Counted from the first letter of the stretch, positions 55,510 through 64,000 are shown. The stretch is DNA of 64,000 bases from Mycobacterium sp. 050128 (GCF_036409155.1 NZ_JAZGLW010000007.1:1-64000); one strand, 5' to 3'. Notes: generated by a model from the sequence alone, not told the origin. Translations and numbers: made by a program.

Positions 55510-55794
55510 CTAAGGGATGACGGGCTGGTCGGCATAGCCGGCGTAGGCGGACAGCGATTGCAATTGACGCAACGCGAAGGTGCGCCTGCGGCCCTCTTTG
55601 GGGACGTGGATCCCGGCAACTAAGCCTTCGATGCCCGGCGTGTGTAGGGCTTCTTTCGCGCACAGCCAACGGCGGGGGCACCCCCGGCACAGGGCCTTGA
55701 GGGTGGGGTCATTGCCGCCTTCGGCCCAGCGATCTGGGTCAGCCACGCATGGGATGGCGGTCAGTACGGGCGGTGGTTCCAAAAGTACGGTCAC
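55510..55794 (-). CDS. Small WhiB-like protein
   Basis: This 94-residue protein has the WhiB cysteine arrangement: Cys16 (IPCVADPDRW), Cys36, Cys39 and Cys45 (LCRGCPRRWLC). A VAGIHVP segment stands where GVWGG is expected, and a basic stretch (KEGRRRTFALRQL) may contact DNA. The start is GTG 55794 with GGGAGGAG upstream. It resembles the short WhiB-like proteins of mycobacteriophages and plasmids. It is divergent from the XRE gene at 55991. Confidence 0.75.
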   Translation of the reverse strand: MTVLLEPPPVLTAIPCVADPDRWAEGGNDPTLKALCRGCPRRWLCAKEALHTPGIEGLVAGIHVPKEGRRRTFALRQLQSLSAYAGYADQPVIP

Positions 55795-55828
55795 GGTCGC
55801 TCCTCCCACTGAGCGTTATCACTAGATA

Positions 55829-55846
55829 GGCGCTAACGTTAGCGCC
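55829..55846. promoter_or_regulatory. Perfect 18-bp palindrome and CGTAAGC repeats
   Basis: GGCGCTAACGTTAGCGCC is fully symmetric. Behind it the motif CGTAAGC occurs three times (near 55851, 55894 and 55906), one of them as ACGTAAGCATC, which resembles the ACGTAGCATC box of the FHA-XRE region. All lie between the divergent WhiB-like and XRE genes. Confidence 0.65.
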
Positions 55847-55990
55847 CTAACGTAAGCATCGCAAGCATTAAACATAAGCACAATGGGGGCCTGCGTAAGC
55901 GACAGCGTAAGCAGCAAACGTAATCGGCGGGGCAGACGTGTCGCTCGCCAGCTCTATGGGTCTGCGCCAGACAGCCGATACACTGACCCG

Positions 55991-56710
55991 ATGCACGACC
56001 ACGCGGAGACGGTCGGCGTGGCCCGCGCCGGTGCGGCGTTTGCTGCCCGCCGCGAGGAATTAGGCATCTCACAGCGTGAATTGGCAAAACAGGGCATCAT
56101 CGGCGCGCCCAACCTGATCGCGTTTGAAAAGGGGCGGGCTTGGCCCCGTGAGCGCACCAGGGCCAAGCTCGAGCAGGTGGTCCAGTGGCCTCCCGGCGCG
56201 CTGGCAAAGCTGTACGACGGCAGAACAAGTGTCGTAAGCGGCGCTATCGAACCAGTGCGCAGCGAGTCGGACCCCGGCGCGGTGATTACGGATGCGGTCA
56301 CGGTTGCCGTCGATCAAGTGCTGGCGTCTGCCGATGCGCTACCGGCCGACAGCGATGCCAGCTTTGGGGAGCGGGCCCGCCGGGTACTCGCCGATTTACG
56401 GACAGTGGAGGCGATCACAGCGCGGGCGGTGCGCAGCAGCCAAGGCTCACCAGAGGTGATTAGGGCGCTCAGGCTCATCCGGCAGCGATACGGCGATCTG
56501 ATGGTGCGTGCCGCGGCGGCCGCGGGCGCCACGTTAGGCCAGCGCCTTTACACGGCACGTTCGGGGGCCGCGCTCAGCGTCGACGAGGCCGCCGGCGCAA
56601 TGGACGTTGCCCCCGATGTGGTGGAGGCCGCTGAATCCGAACAGCCGGTCACCGAGGAGGATCAGCGCCGCATCGAGAAGCTCATCGCCGAGCTCAGCGC
56701 CGAATCGTAG
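55991..56710 (+). CDS. XRE-family regulator (paralogue of the FHA-XRE protein without FHA)
   Basis: This 239-residue protein has an XRE HTH at about 8-60 (GVARAGAAFAARREELGISQRELAKQGI, FEKGRAWPRERTRAKLEQ). The middle resembles that of 19763 (RARRVLADLRTVEAITARAV; GSPEVIRALRLIRQRYGDLMVRAA), and a second HTH-like end reads GQRLYTARSGAALSVDEAAGAMDV. The match to the FHA-XRE protein covers nearly its full length. TACACT lies six bases before the ATG (55979-55984), so the transcript is probably leaderless. The palindrome at 55829 is a candidate operator. Confidence 0.82.
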   Translation: MHDHAETVGVARAGAAFAARREELGISQRELAKQGIIGAPNLIAFEKGRAWPRERTRAKLEQVVQWPPGALAKLYDGRTSVVSGAIEPVRSESDPGAVITDAVTVAVDQVLASADALPADSDASFGERARRVLADLRTVEAITARAVRSSQGSPEVIRALRLIRQRYGDLMVRAAAAAGATLGQRLYTARSGAALSVDEAAGAMDVAPDVVEAAESEQPVTEEDQRRIEKLIAELSAES

Positions 56711-57124
56711 ATGGCCTGACACCCCGAAGATATTTTGGCGAGTTGCGTGCGGTTGCCTGCCGCGAATCTATGAAGACGTCCGTGACACCCGCAGTGGGGC
56801 AATCGATTTCAAATATTATTGCGACATCAATTGACGGCGCTGAGCAACGCCGCACACGGGGCTGAGGTTAGGCGACGTGTGTCGCAGCAGCACCGTGTTC
56901 CAGTGCGGCGATCGCGCTGTCAAAGAGCGCGTGAATAGTGTGCACGTTTGCCTCGTTGTTGAAGTCGCACACCGTGGTCTCCGGGGGCAGGGCAGCTCGC
57001 CGGCGGCTTTAGCCGTCGGGGGGATCGGGGCTGGTGAACAGCGTGGGGTGGCGGGTTTTGTCAGGGTCGTTGCGTAGGGTGCGGTCATGTTTGGCTGGCG
57101 GTGTCCCGGTGATGGGGTGTCGGC
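56711..57124. other. Non-coding region left of the TnpB gene
   Basis: About 410 bases without a gene. It contains a hairpin at 57000-57019 (CCGGCGGC-TTTA-GCCGTCGG, one G-T pair) that mirrors the right-end hairpin at 58313. It probably includes the left end of the TnpB element or the remnant of another. Confidence 0.5.
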
Positions 57125-58306
57125 GTGAGACGGGCGTATGTGTTTCGTTTGCGGCCGACCGCACGCCAGCATGTGGGGTTGGCCGCGTGTGTGGACGCTC
57201 ACCGCGAGTTGTATAACGCTGCTTTGCAGGAGCGTCGGGATGCGTGGGTGCACAGCAAGACTCGGATTTCTTACGGTGATCAGTCTGGGCAGCTGAGCGA
57301 GATCCGCAGTCTGCGACCGGATCAGGCGCTGTGGTCGTTTTCTAGCCAGCAGGCCACGCTGCGGCGGTTGAATAAGGCGTTCGACGGGTTCTTCCGCCGG
57401 GTGAAACGCGGCGAGACTCCCGGGTATCCGCGGTTCAAGGGCACGGCCCGCTTCGACAGCGTGCAGTGGCCCAAAGACGGTGACGGGGCCCGCTGGCTGC
57501 CCGAGGCCAAGCGGGTGTATCTGCAAGGGATCGGCCAGGTGAAGGTGCATCTGCATCGGCGGGTCGAGGGCCGTGTGAAGACAATCCAGGTCAAACGGGC
57601 GGGCCGGCGTTGGATGCTGGTGTTGTCCTGCGATGACGTGCCGACAAGACCGTTGCCGGCCACCGGTGGCCAGGTCGGTATCGACGTCGGGGTCATGACG
57701 TATGCGACGCTGTCTGATGGCAGCGCGGTCGCTAATCCGCGGTGGGCACGTCAGGAGGCCACCCGGTTGCAGATGGCCCAGCGGCGACTACAGCGCGCCA
57801 AACGTGGCTCCCGTAACCGGGCCGCGCGCCGGGAGACGGTGGCGGCGCGGCACCGTAAGATCGCCCACCGGCGCAAGGACTTTCACCACAAACAGGCCCG
57901 CGAACTCGTGGCCCGCTACGACCTGCTGGTGGCCGAGGACCTCACGATCGCGAACATGGTTCGCCGCGCCAAGCCCAAACCTGATCCGGACAACCCGGGA
58001 CAGTTCCTCCCGAATGGTGCCCGGGCGAAGTCCGGGCTCAACCGATCAATCAGTGACGCTGGCTGGGGTCAGTTCGTCTCGATACTGCGCGCCAAAGCGG
58101 AAGACGCTGGGCGCACATGGATCGAGGTCAACCCCCGGCACACCTCGGATGGGTGTGAATGCTGCGGTCACGCCGCACCCGAAAATCGCGTCAACCAAGC
58201 CGAATTCATCTGCCAACACTGCGGCCACACCGCACTAGCCGATGAACACGCTGCACGCAACATACTCAGGGCCGGACTGGCCCTACACGCCGCAACCGCA
58301 GCGTAA
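57125..58306 (+). mobile_element. tnpB: TnpB-type RNA-guided nuclease of an IS200/IS605-like element
   Basis: This 393-residue protein has the RuvC acidic residues in GIDVGVMTY, LVAEDLTIANM and ADEHAARNIL. The zinc ribbon is CECCGH...CQHCGH, preceded by VNPRHTSDGC. Start at GTG 57125. Length and motifs are complete. No tnpA is present, so the element moves only with help or acts as a stand-alone nuclease. The right-end hairpin directly after the stop should form the end of its guide RNA. Confidence 0.9.
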
Positions 58307-58312
58307 AAGAAG

Positions 58313-58332
58313 CCGACGGCTTCAGCCGTCGG
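58313..58332. ncRNA. Right-end hairpin / presumed omega-RNA 3' region
   Basis: CCGACGGC and GCCGTCGG form a perfect 8-bp stem with a TTCA loop, beginning 7 bases after the tnpB stop. In related elements the guide RNA covers the end of tnpB and this hairpin. The precise RNA ends cannot be given. Confidence 0.55.
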
Positions 58333-58337
58333 AGAAG

Positions 58338-58567
58338 TCACTGCTGGTCGGCGATCCTGCGCGCGCTGCGCAGGACTTCGACGAGCTCGGCCACGAGCGG
58401 CTCTGGCAACGACGCGCGCACGCGGGCCAGTGACCCGATCCCGCTGTTGATTGGGGTGCCGGCGATCTGGTAGGACGCCTGTAGCAGCGCGGCGAGGTCG
58501 TCGATGCATTTGCCTGCGCGCTGTCCTGCGCGGAGACGGTGACGTTAGGGCTGTGGTGCACTCGCAT
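58338..58567 (-). pseudogene. Short helical protein, frameshifted
   Basis: The ATG at 58567 begins MRVHHSPNVTVSAQDSAQ. The better continuation lies one frame away: GKCIDDLAALLQASYQIAGT, PINSGIGSLARVRASLPEPL and VAELVEVLRSARRIADQQ, with TGA at 58338-58340. A single-base shift near 58505-58520 would join them. Its end lies directly at the right end of the TnpB element. Family not recognised. Confidence 0.45.
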
Positions 58568-58727
58568 GGTTGGATCGTATTGGGGCGCATAGGCATTGCC
58601 GTGCGCTAAATTGTGCAGCCGCGTGGTGTGGATGGGCCTACAATGCGCGTGCACCGGCGGCGGGCCCACCGATCGGGGGGCCAAAAATGTGTGTGGGGTG
58701 GGGTGTGGGTGCGTTGATACTTGAGGT

Positions 58728-59876
58728 GTGTCGATAGATGCGCTGGTGCAGCACGTGGGCCAGGTGCTCAATCGTGGGCATGCGTTGTTCGGCCAGCCCG
58801 GCACGGGTGGGGACGTGGCCGCGGGGCGCAGCGATGCGGCACTGGCCGGTGCTGCCGAGCTGGTGCGTCACAGCCAGCAGCGCATGTCCGGGTTGTCCGG
58901 GGTGCTGCCGGCGACCTACACCACGTTCGCGACCGATGCCGCCCCGGGCTTAGGCAGGGTCTCTACCGCCGATAACCGGCTGGGCACCCAGATACACGAT
59001 GCGGTGCAAGTGGATTGGACCGGCGGGGCCAACTCGGGTTCGGTGGTCAAAGGCGCTGCCGCAGACACCACCACCTTGGCCCCGGTCTCGGGCACCCCGG
59101 CCGGCCAACGCGCCCTGATCGCCACCCTGCGCGCCCGCCTCGCCCAACAACAGCAGATCGTCAACGCGCATAAGGCTCGGGACGCGCAGCTGGCTTCTAT
59201 GGTCCGCTCGATGCTGTACTCGCGTCGCCGCGGTAGTGGGGGTGGCGGGATGCCGATGGGCGGAATGCCGTTCGGCGGCGGGGGAGGGGGCCCAGGTGGC
59301 GGCACCGGCGGCGGCGGAGGGTTGAGTGGTCTGAGTGGACTGATCAGCCCGCTGGCGGCACTCGGCCGCGGTTCGGGTTCTCGGTCCGGGTCGACCGCCG
59401 GGCTGCAGCCAGCGGGACCGGCGGTCGGGACCCCACTTGGTGCGCTGACGCTTGACTCGAGTCCACGGGAGGTGGCGTCGGCCATCATCCATGAAGCATG
59501 GCGCCGCGGGTATTCGCCGTACCAGACGACCGCGATCCTGGCCGACGCCATGCAGGAGAGCAATTTGAATCCGCGGGCCAAAAGCCCGAATAGGCTGTGG
59601 GAGAGTATCTTTCAGCAAGACGCATCGTATTCGGGGCGGCGTAACCCGAATTTGGCGATCTCGGAGTTCTTCAACCGGCTCGACCACCACGGCGGCCCAG
59701 GATCACCGGATATCTGGAAATCGATCTTCTGGCTCCAACAGCGTCCCGGCGAACCCTCAGCGGCGGCGGCCTACGCCTATGGCCGGCAGGCCTACCTCTC
59801 GGAGATTCAGCGCCAACATCACAGGGCGATATCGATGTACCACGACATCGTCGGCGGCGGCGCCGTTATGGTCTGA
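58728..59876 (+). CDS. DUF4226 protein with lysozyme/transglycosylase-like C-terminus
   Basis: This 382-residue protein has an N-terminal DUF4226-type helical domain (about 1-165; SIDALVQHVGQVLNRGHALFG, QRALIATLRARLAQQQQIV). A Gly-rich linker (about 170-225) follows. The C-terminal domain (VASAIIHEAWRRGYSPYQTTAILADAMQESNLNPRAK, LWESIFQQD, WLQQRPG, AAYAYGRQAYL) resembles lysozyme-like or lytic transglycosylase folds with a probable catalytic Glu in QESNLNP. It could open the cell wall for transfer or secretion. GTG 58728 with GATACT six bases upstream, leaderless as in the other DUF4226 genes. Confidence 0.78.
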   Translation: MSIDALVQHVGQVLNRGHALFGQPGTGGDVAAGRSDAALAGAAELVRHSQQRMSGLSGVLPATYTTFATDAAPGLGRVSTADNRLGTQIHDAVQVDWTGGANSGSVVKGAAADTTTLAPVSGTPAGQRALIATLRARLAQQQQIVNAHKARDAQLASMVRSMLYSRRRGSGGGGMPMGGMPFGGGGGGPGGGTGGGGGLSGLSGLISPLAALGRGSGSRSGSTAGLQPAGPAVGTPLGALTLDSSPREVASAIIHEAWRRGYSPYQTTAILADAMQESNLNPRAKSPNRLWESIFQQDASYSGRRNPNLAISEFFNRLDHHGGPGSPDIWKSIFWLQQRPGEPSAAAAYAYGRQAYLSEIQRQHHRAISMYHDIVGGGAVMV

Positions 59877-59935
59877 GCCGCCTAGATTCCCAAATTTTGG
59901 CGGGCGCCGGCGTCGAGAGGCCGGATAATTGGTCT

Positions 59936-60652
59936 ATGTCGGTTGTGCAGGCTTGTGTTGCTGTGCAGGCCGCGATCGCGCGGGCCCGCTCGTTGTTTGG
60001 TTCGGCGATCAACGGTGGCATTTCCGACAACTCCTCCACGCTGATCGCCGAGGCGGTGCAGATCACCACCGCGGCGCGTGACCGCACGGTCGACATGGCT
60101 GGCGGATTGGGAATGCCCTCCTACCGCGACATGGTGGATCGCTCGATCCCACCACTAATGACCGCGTCGACTAGCGATGCGGGCCTGACCACCCAATTGG
60201 CGGCCGCTGCCGCGGCCACCAGAGCCGGCGCTGACCGTCTTGATGCGATCGCCGCCCAGACCCGCGTCATCGCGCAGGCGGCCGCAGTCGCGCGCACCGC
60301 CGCAGCGCAGCGTGCCATCCTGACTGCATTGCGCGGCCAGCTCCAGCAGGCCTCCGAGGTTGTCCAAACCACTCAGCAACAAGGTGGTGCCGCGGCCACT
60401 CAGATCCGTGCACTCAGATACCCAAAGAGCGCGCCCGGGGCAAGCCTCGGGTACGGCCAGCACGGTCCGTTGCCCACCGACGGCCCTGGCGACCTATGGG
60501 ACCCGTCGACGGCTTACAAGTTATTCAACTCACTGAATGAATGTGAGGCCTGGATTACGTTCCGCAGAGTTCTGTATCCCTGGCAGCAGTGGGAGTGCCA
60601 CCTCGCCGGGCCAGGCGGAGTGGCGGGCTCGTTCATTGTCGACAAAGCTTAA
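59936..60652 (+). CDS. DUF4226 protein with short variable C-terminus
   Basis: This 238-residue protein has an N-terminal domain (1-165) parallel to the other DUF4226 proteins (VVQACVAVQAAIARARSLFG, AILTALRGQLQQASEVVQ, TQIRALRY). A short C-terminal segment of about 60 residues is unique (DPSTAYKLFNSLNECEAWITFRRVLYPWQQWECHLAG). GATAAT lies six bases before ATG 59936. It is followed by a small acidic protein gene, the arrangement of a toxin and immunity pair in polymorphic secretion systems. Toxicity is not shown. Confidence 0.75.
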   Translation: MSVVQACVAVQAAIARARSLFGSAINGGISDNSSTLIAEAVQITTAARDRTVDMAGGLGMPSYRDMVDRSIPPLMTASTSDAGLTTQLAAAAAATRAGADRLDAIAAQTRVIAQAAAVARTAAAQRAILTALRGQLQQASEVVQTTQQQGGAAATQIRALRYPKSAPGASLGYGQHGPLPTDGPGDLWDPSTAYKLFNSLNECEAWITFRRVLYPWQQWECHLAGPGGVAGSFIVDKA

Positions 60653-60688
60653 AAGCGACGTGACGTCGCAGACTAAGAAAGGATAGTC

Positions 60689-61024
60689 ATGTTCGATCAG
60701 CCCGTCTGGAATTACCGAGCAGTCATCAGCGCGGCTGACACCGATGCACAAGCCGAAGTCCGCGACAGGCTCTTTCGGACTCTTTTTCAAATTCAGTTAT
60801 ACAATGGCGGGACATTGACCAGCTCTGTATACAGAGCAGCCGACCAACTTGAGCTCTATAATCCAGATCACGTCGTTGACCTCTTCCAGGCCTTTCATGA
60901 TGCGGGCGCCTACGAATGGGACTCGAAGACACAAACCATGTGTGAAGTGGAAGACCCAGACATTTACGTACACCGAGTCAAGCGGCCCGCCAACATACCT
61001 CGAACACCTGGGGCTCGCGAGTAA
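60689..61024 (+). CDS. Small acidic protein, possible immunity protein
   Basis: This 111-residue soluble protein has AAGAAAGGA before its ATG. It has alpha/beta character (VISAADTDAQAEVRDRLFRTLFQIQLYNGG, YNPDHVVDLFQAFHDAGAYEWD) and a surplus of Asp/Glu. It follows the DUF4226 gene after 36 bases, in noticeably lower G+C than its neighbours. Immunity function is inferred from position and composition only. Confidence 0.6.
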   Translation: MFDQPVWNYRAVISAADTDAQAEVRDRLFRTLFQIQLYNGGTLTSSVYRAADQLELYNPDHVVDLFQAFHDAGAYEWDSKTQTMCEVEDPDIYVHRVKRPANIPRTPGARE

Positions 61025-61061
61025 AAGGCGATAACAAGTTGGCGCAAAGTTTGAAAGGAGC

Positions 61062-61808
61062 GTGGTGTCGAATTATTTGAAACGCATTCGATTAGCGCGA
61101 AGCGCGGTCGAAGACTTCAACATATACCCATTTTCGCTGCCGCTCGTCAGTTCTCTGGACACGGTGGAGTTTGATTCGCAGGTGACATTTTTCGTAGGCG
61201 CCAACGGGGCGGGCAAGTCAACTCTGCTCGAGGCAATCGCCGTGGCGCTAGGCTTCAATGCTGAGGGAGGAAGCCGTCACTTCAACTTCACAACTCGAGC
61301 CTCCCACTCGAACCTGCACGCTTATCTCGACATTGCCCGCGGTACGCGCAAACCCCGCTCGGGGTATTTTCTGCGCGCGGAAAGCTTCTTTAATGTCGCG
61401 ACAGAAGTCGATCAACTTGGCTCCGACATCATCGCCGGCGCCTACGGTGGCCGTTCTTTGCACGAACAATCGCATGGCGAATCGTTTTTGACACTGATGG
61501 TCGAAAGGTTCACCAACAACGGCCTCTACCTGCTTGATGAACCCGAAGCAGCGTTATCGCCCACGAGCCAGTTGGCCGCCTTGGCACGGATCCACGACCT
61601 CGTTCGCCAAGGTTCACAGTTCCTGATAGCGACGCATTCGCCGATCCTTATGGCCTATCCTGGCGCGACCATCTACGCCTGCACAGACGCCGGCATCAGC
61701 CAAGTCGCGTATCAGGACACCGAACACTTTCGAATCACGCGGGACTTTCTCGATGCGCCTGAGCAATTCCTACATGAATTACTCGACGTAGACTTACCGA
61801 AGTCCTAA
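61062..61808 (+). CDS. AAA/ABC-type ATPase, stand-alone
   Basis: This 248-residue protein has Walker A GANGAGKST, an SHGES signature-like motif, Walker B GLYLLDEPEAAL and a final switch ATHSPILM. That is the layout of small OLD/ABC-like ATPases often found in defence or repair contexts. GAAAGGAG precedes the start; GTG 61062 and GTG 61065 are equally possible. It follows the putative immunity gene after 37 bases. Many homologues are free-standing chromosomal proteins, so a role with the DUF4226 gene is only suggested by position. Confidence 0.82.
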   Translation: MVSNYLKRIRLARSAVEDFNIYPFSLPLVSSLDTVEFDSQVTFFVGANGAGKSTLLEAIAVALGFNAEGGSRHFNFTTRASHSNLHAYLDIARGTRKPRSGYFLRAESFFNVATEVDQLGSDIIAGAYGGRSLHEQSHGESFLTLMVERFTNNGLYLLDEPEAALSPTSQLAALARIHDLVRQGSQFLIATHSPILMAYPGATIYACTDAGISQVAYQDTEHFRITRDFLDAPEQFLHELLDVDLPKS

Positions 61809-61892
61809 ACAGCAGAAACAGACGACTACGAGCGTCTCGGAAGTCGGTCGTGGTTGCTGCGCGGAAGCGGATTGGTGTGACATTCTGTGCGG

Positions 61893-64000
61893 GTGTCCGC
61901 CCGGGTGCCGCCGTCGGGGGTTGTGACGTTTCTGTTCACCGATGTTGAGGGGTCGACCCGTCGGTGGGAAGCAGACGCCGGGGGCATGCGGAACGCCCTG
62001 GCCGTACATGACGAGGTGTTGCGCTCGGCGGTCGAGGCGCACGGGGGCTGGTTGTTCAAGCACACCGGCGATGGGGTGTGCGCGGCATTCGCGTCACCAG
62101 GGGCAGCGGTAGATGCCGCCATCGCCGCACAGCGCGAGTTGGAATTGCCGGTGCGGATGGGCATCGCGACCGGCGAAGCCGAACTTCGCGGCGGTGACTA
62201 CTTCGGCATCGTGCTTAACCGAGCAGCCAGGGTGATGGCTGCCGGGCACGGTGGTCAGATCCTGGTGGCCGAGTCGACGGCGGTGCTGCTCATTGGGGTT
62301 GATTTATTGGATCTGGGGCCGCGGCGGCTACGGGATGTACCGATTCCGATCGGGATGTTCCAGGTCCAAGCGGAGGGACTGCGCACCGCCTTTCCGGCGT
62401 TGCAGGCGCTGGACCCTAGTCCCGGCAATCTGCGGGCGCCGACCACAAGCTTCGTTGGCCGCGAGTCCACGGTCGCCGGGCTGCGAGCCGCGGTACAAGC
62501 TCATCGGTTGGTGACGTTGACCGGGGTGGGCGGGGTGGGCAAGACCCGCCTGGTGTTGGAGGTCGCGGCGCGGCTGGCTGACGAATTCCCTGACGGTGTT
62601 TGGATTTTCGAGCTGGCTGCGGTCACCGACCCGGCGGCCGTGTCGGACGCGGTGGCGGCGGTGCTGGGCGTCATCCAGCAGCCCGGGAAGAGCGTGTGCG
62701 AGTCAGTGGCCGCCGCGTTGGAGGGCAGAGTCCGGTTGTTGGTGTTCGACAACTGCGAGCACGTGCTCGATGCCGCAGCCGATTTGATCGAGGCCGTGCT
62801 TGCGTTCTCGGCGACGGTGACGATTGTGGCCACCAGCCGCGAAGGATTGGGAGTCGCCGACGAACGCTTATGGCCGGTGCCCTCGCTAGATGTCGGCGCA
62901 GGCATCGACTCTCCAGCGGTAGAACTGTTTGTCCAACGCGCACAAGCTGTTTTGCCGGGCTTCTCGGTCCCCAACGCTGATGAGGCAGCCGCGGTGGTGG
63001 AGATCTGTGCTCGCCTCGACGGGATCCCGTTGGCCATCGAATTAGCGGCCTCACGGATAGCGTCGATGACGCCGAGCGAGGTACGGGATCGCCTCGATCA
63101 TCGATTCCGGCTGCTGGTCGGGTCGCGGCGCGGAGTGGAACGCCACCAGACGTTGCGTCAGGCGGTGGCGTGGTCTTATGACTTGCTCGAGGATGCGGAG
63201 AAGGTTGTGCTCGAGCGGTGTTCGGTGTTCGCCGGTGGATTCGGTCTCGAAAGTGTTTGCGCAGTCGCGGATTCTCATGACGAGTTCGCCATGCTCAATC
63301 TGCTGGACGCGCTGGTGCGCAAGTCGCTGCTGGTCGCCGACCGGTCGGCGGGGCGGACCCGGTTTGCGATGCTGGAGACGATCCGCCAGTTCGCCGAGGA
63401 GCAACTCGTCGCCCGCGGCGAGGCATCCGAGATTCGGGCTGCTCACGCGCGGTACTTCGCCGGACGTGAAGTCGACACTCTTGCCCTGTGGGACAGCCCC
63501 CGACAGCGACAGGCCTACGACTGGTTCACTCTCGAGCTGCCCAACCTGCGCACCGCGTTTCGGTGGGCCGCCGACCAAGGCGACCTCGACACCGCCGCCG
63601 CCATCGCCACCTATGTGGGGTGGCTCGGCAATATCGTCCAAACCTATGAGCCGATAGCCTGGGCTGAAGAGCTGATCGAGGCTGCCCGCGCCGTCGATCA
63701 CCCGCGGCTGGCGTTCCTGTACGTGATTGCGTCGCTGTGCTACACGACCGGACGGATCGAGGCGGCTATCCGCTATTGCGACGCCGGCCAGATCGTTCTC
63801 GGCAGGAGCCGCGAGGCGCCGCCGTACGGCATCGAAGCCATGCTTGGATCTGTATACCTAGTCATCGGGCGGCCCGAACGATGTGTCGAGTTGTGCCGCG
63901 CCCAGCTCGCACGCCGCCGCGACACCCACGTCTACATCCGGGCATATCTGGTTGTCGCCCTTGCATTGGCCGGTTCGGGTGGGGAGGCGATGGATTCCGC
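61893..64000 (+). CDS. Adenylate/guanylate cyclase-domain ATPase regulator (runs off the window)
   Basis: This long open frame starts at GTG 61893, with CATTCT six bases upstream, and has no stop to the window end. Residues about 8-165 form a class III nucleotidyl cyclase domain: FTDVEGSTRRWE and HTGDGVCAAF with metal Asp residues, Lys in LFKHTGDG, Asp in GGDYFG and the LNRAAR transition-state residues. The catalytic set appears complete. An NB-ARC/LuxR-type ATPase follows with GVGGVGKTRL and FDNCEHVLDAA, then LDGIPLAIELAASR and a helical repeat region. M. tuberculosis has several such proteins, usually ending in a LuxR HTH, which would lie beyond the window. Confidence 0.85.
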   Translation, partial: MSARVPPSGVVTFLFTDVEGSTRRWEADAGGMRNALAVHDEVLRSAVEAHGGWLFKHTGDGVCAAFASPGAAVDAAIAAQRELELPVRMGIATGEAELRGGDYFGIVLNRAARVMAAGHGGQILVAESTAVLLIGVDLLDLGPRRLRDVPIPIGMFQVQAEGLRTAFPALQALDPSPGNLRAPTTSFVGRESTVAGLRAAVQAHRLVTLTGVGGVGKTRLVLEVAARLADEFPDGVWIFELAAVTDPAAVSDAVAAVLGVIQQPGKSVCESVAAALEGRVRLLVFDNCEHVLDAAADLIEAVLAFSATVTIVATSREGLGVADERLWPVPSLDVGAGIDSPAVELFVQRAQAVLPGFSVPNADEAAAVVEICARLDGIPLAIELAASRIASMTPSEVRDRLDHRFRLLVGSRRGVERHQTLRQAVAWSYDLLEDAEKVVLERCSVFAGGFGLESVCAVADSHDEFAMLNLLDALVRKSLLVADRSAGRTRFAMLETIRQFAEEQLVARGEASEIRAAHARYFAGREVDTLALWDSPRQRQAYDWFTLELPNLRTAFRWAADQGDLDTAAAIATYVGWLGNIVQTYEPIAWAEELIEAARAVDHPRLAFLYVIASLCYTTGRIEAAIRYCDAGQIVLGRSREAPPYGIEAMLGSVYLVIGRPERCVELCRAQLARRRDTHVYIRAYLVVALALAGSGGEAMDS

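Noticed and set aside
61062..61808. The ATPase as part of a known defence system
   Set aside because: No nuclease, TOPRIM or HEPN partner is encoded next to it in the window, so no named system can be supported.

Overview
The window reads as accessory DNA of a non-tuberculous Mycobacterium, most likely part of a large plasmid. It has high G+C, many GTG starts and leaderless-style promoters. It carries mycobacteria-typical families: PknH-type sensor domains, DUF4226, DUF5631/5632, a CadI-like lyase, a mycothiol-type arsenate reductase and WhiB-like proteins. A plasmid is inferred from two partition modules, a replication-initiator-like gene and an SpdB-like transfer protein within about 10 kb.

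Layout. 1-1000: transposase tail and a secreted protein. 1.1-18 kb: a metal, arsenic and phosphate island. It holds a CadC-like regulator with a P1B ATPase, an arsR-acr3-arsC-arsC operon, arsI/cadI with an MFS pump and a divergent arsR, pstS-pstC-pstA without pstB, an ArsR-ArsC fusion, a second pstS, an FAD-disulfide oxidoreductase, and a membrane-tethered NHL propeller that looks like the PknD sensor without its kinase. 18.4-25.8 kb: four proteins with PknH-type extracellular sensor domains around an FHA-XRE regulator, with a shared upstream box. 25.9-36.7 kb: IS110, a DUF5631/5632 protein, vapBC with an extraordinary palindrome over the vapB start, two tandem receptor Ser/Thr kinases, and an IstB relic. 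36.7-39.9 kb: dipeptidase, acetyltransferase and a decaying gene family. 40-46 kb: two DUF4226 proteins with identical N-termini and unrelated C-termini, a coiled-coil pair, an SpdB-like protein and IS3 debris.

46.4-56.7 kb is the plasmid core. It has a small RHH gene, parB and parA (leftward), three copies of a parS-like palindrome, a second parA with an RHH partner (rightward), and between them about 500 bp that stays in an 8-bp register (about 63 octads, consensus close to NRTSAYSN). I regard this array as the most striking feature: a probable centromere of a new octad type. A WhiB-like gene overlaps the rep-like gene, whose upstream region holds hairpins and two 16-18 bp palindromes.

57-64 kb: a TnpB-only element, a second DUF4226 cluster (a lysozyme-like tail, then a short variable tail followed by a possible immunity gene and an AAA ATPase), and the start of a cyclase-ATPase regulator that leaves the window.

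How the parts may work together: the metal genes give efflux and reduction of Cd/Zn/Co-type metals and arsenate. The phosphate genes would keep phosphate uptake going while arsenate is present, and the pst operon sits behind what looks like a captured arsR promoter. The kinases, FHA regulator and detached sensors could form one signalling network. All functions are inferred from sequence reading only; no database search was run.
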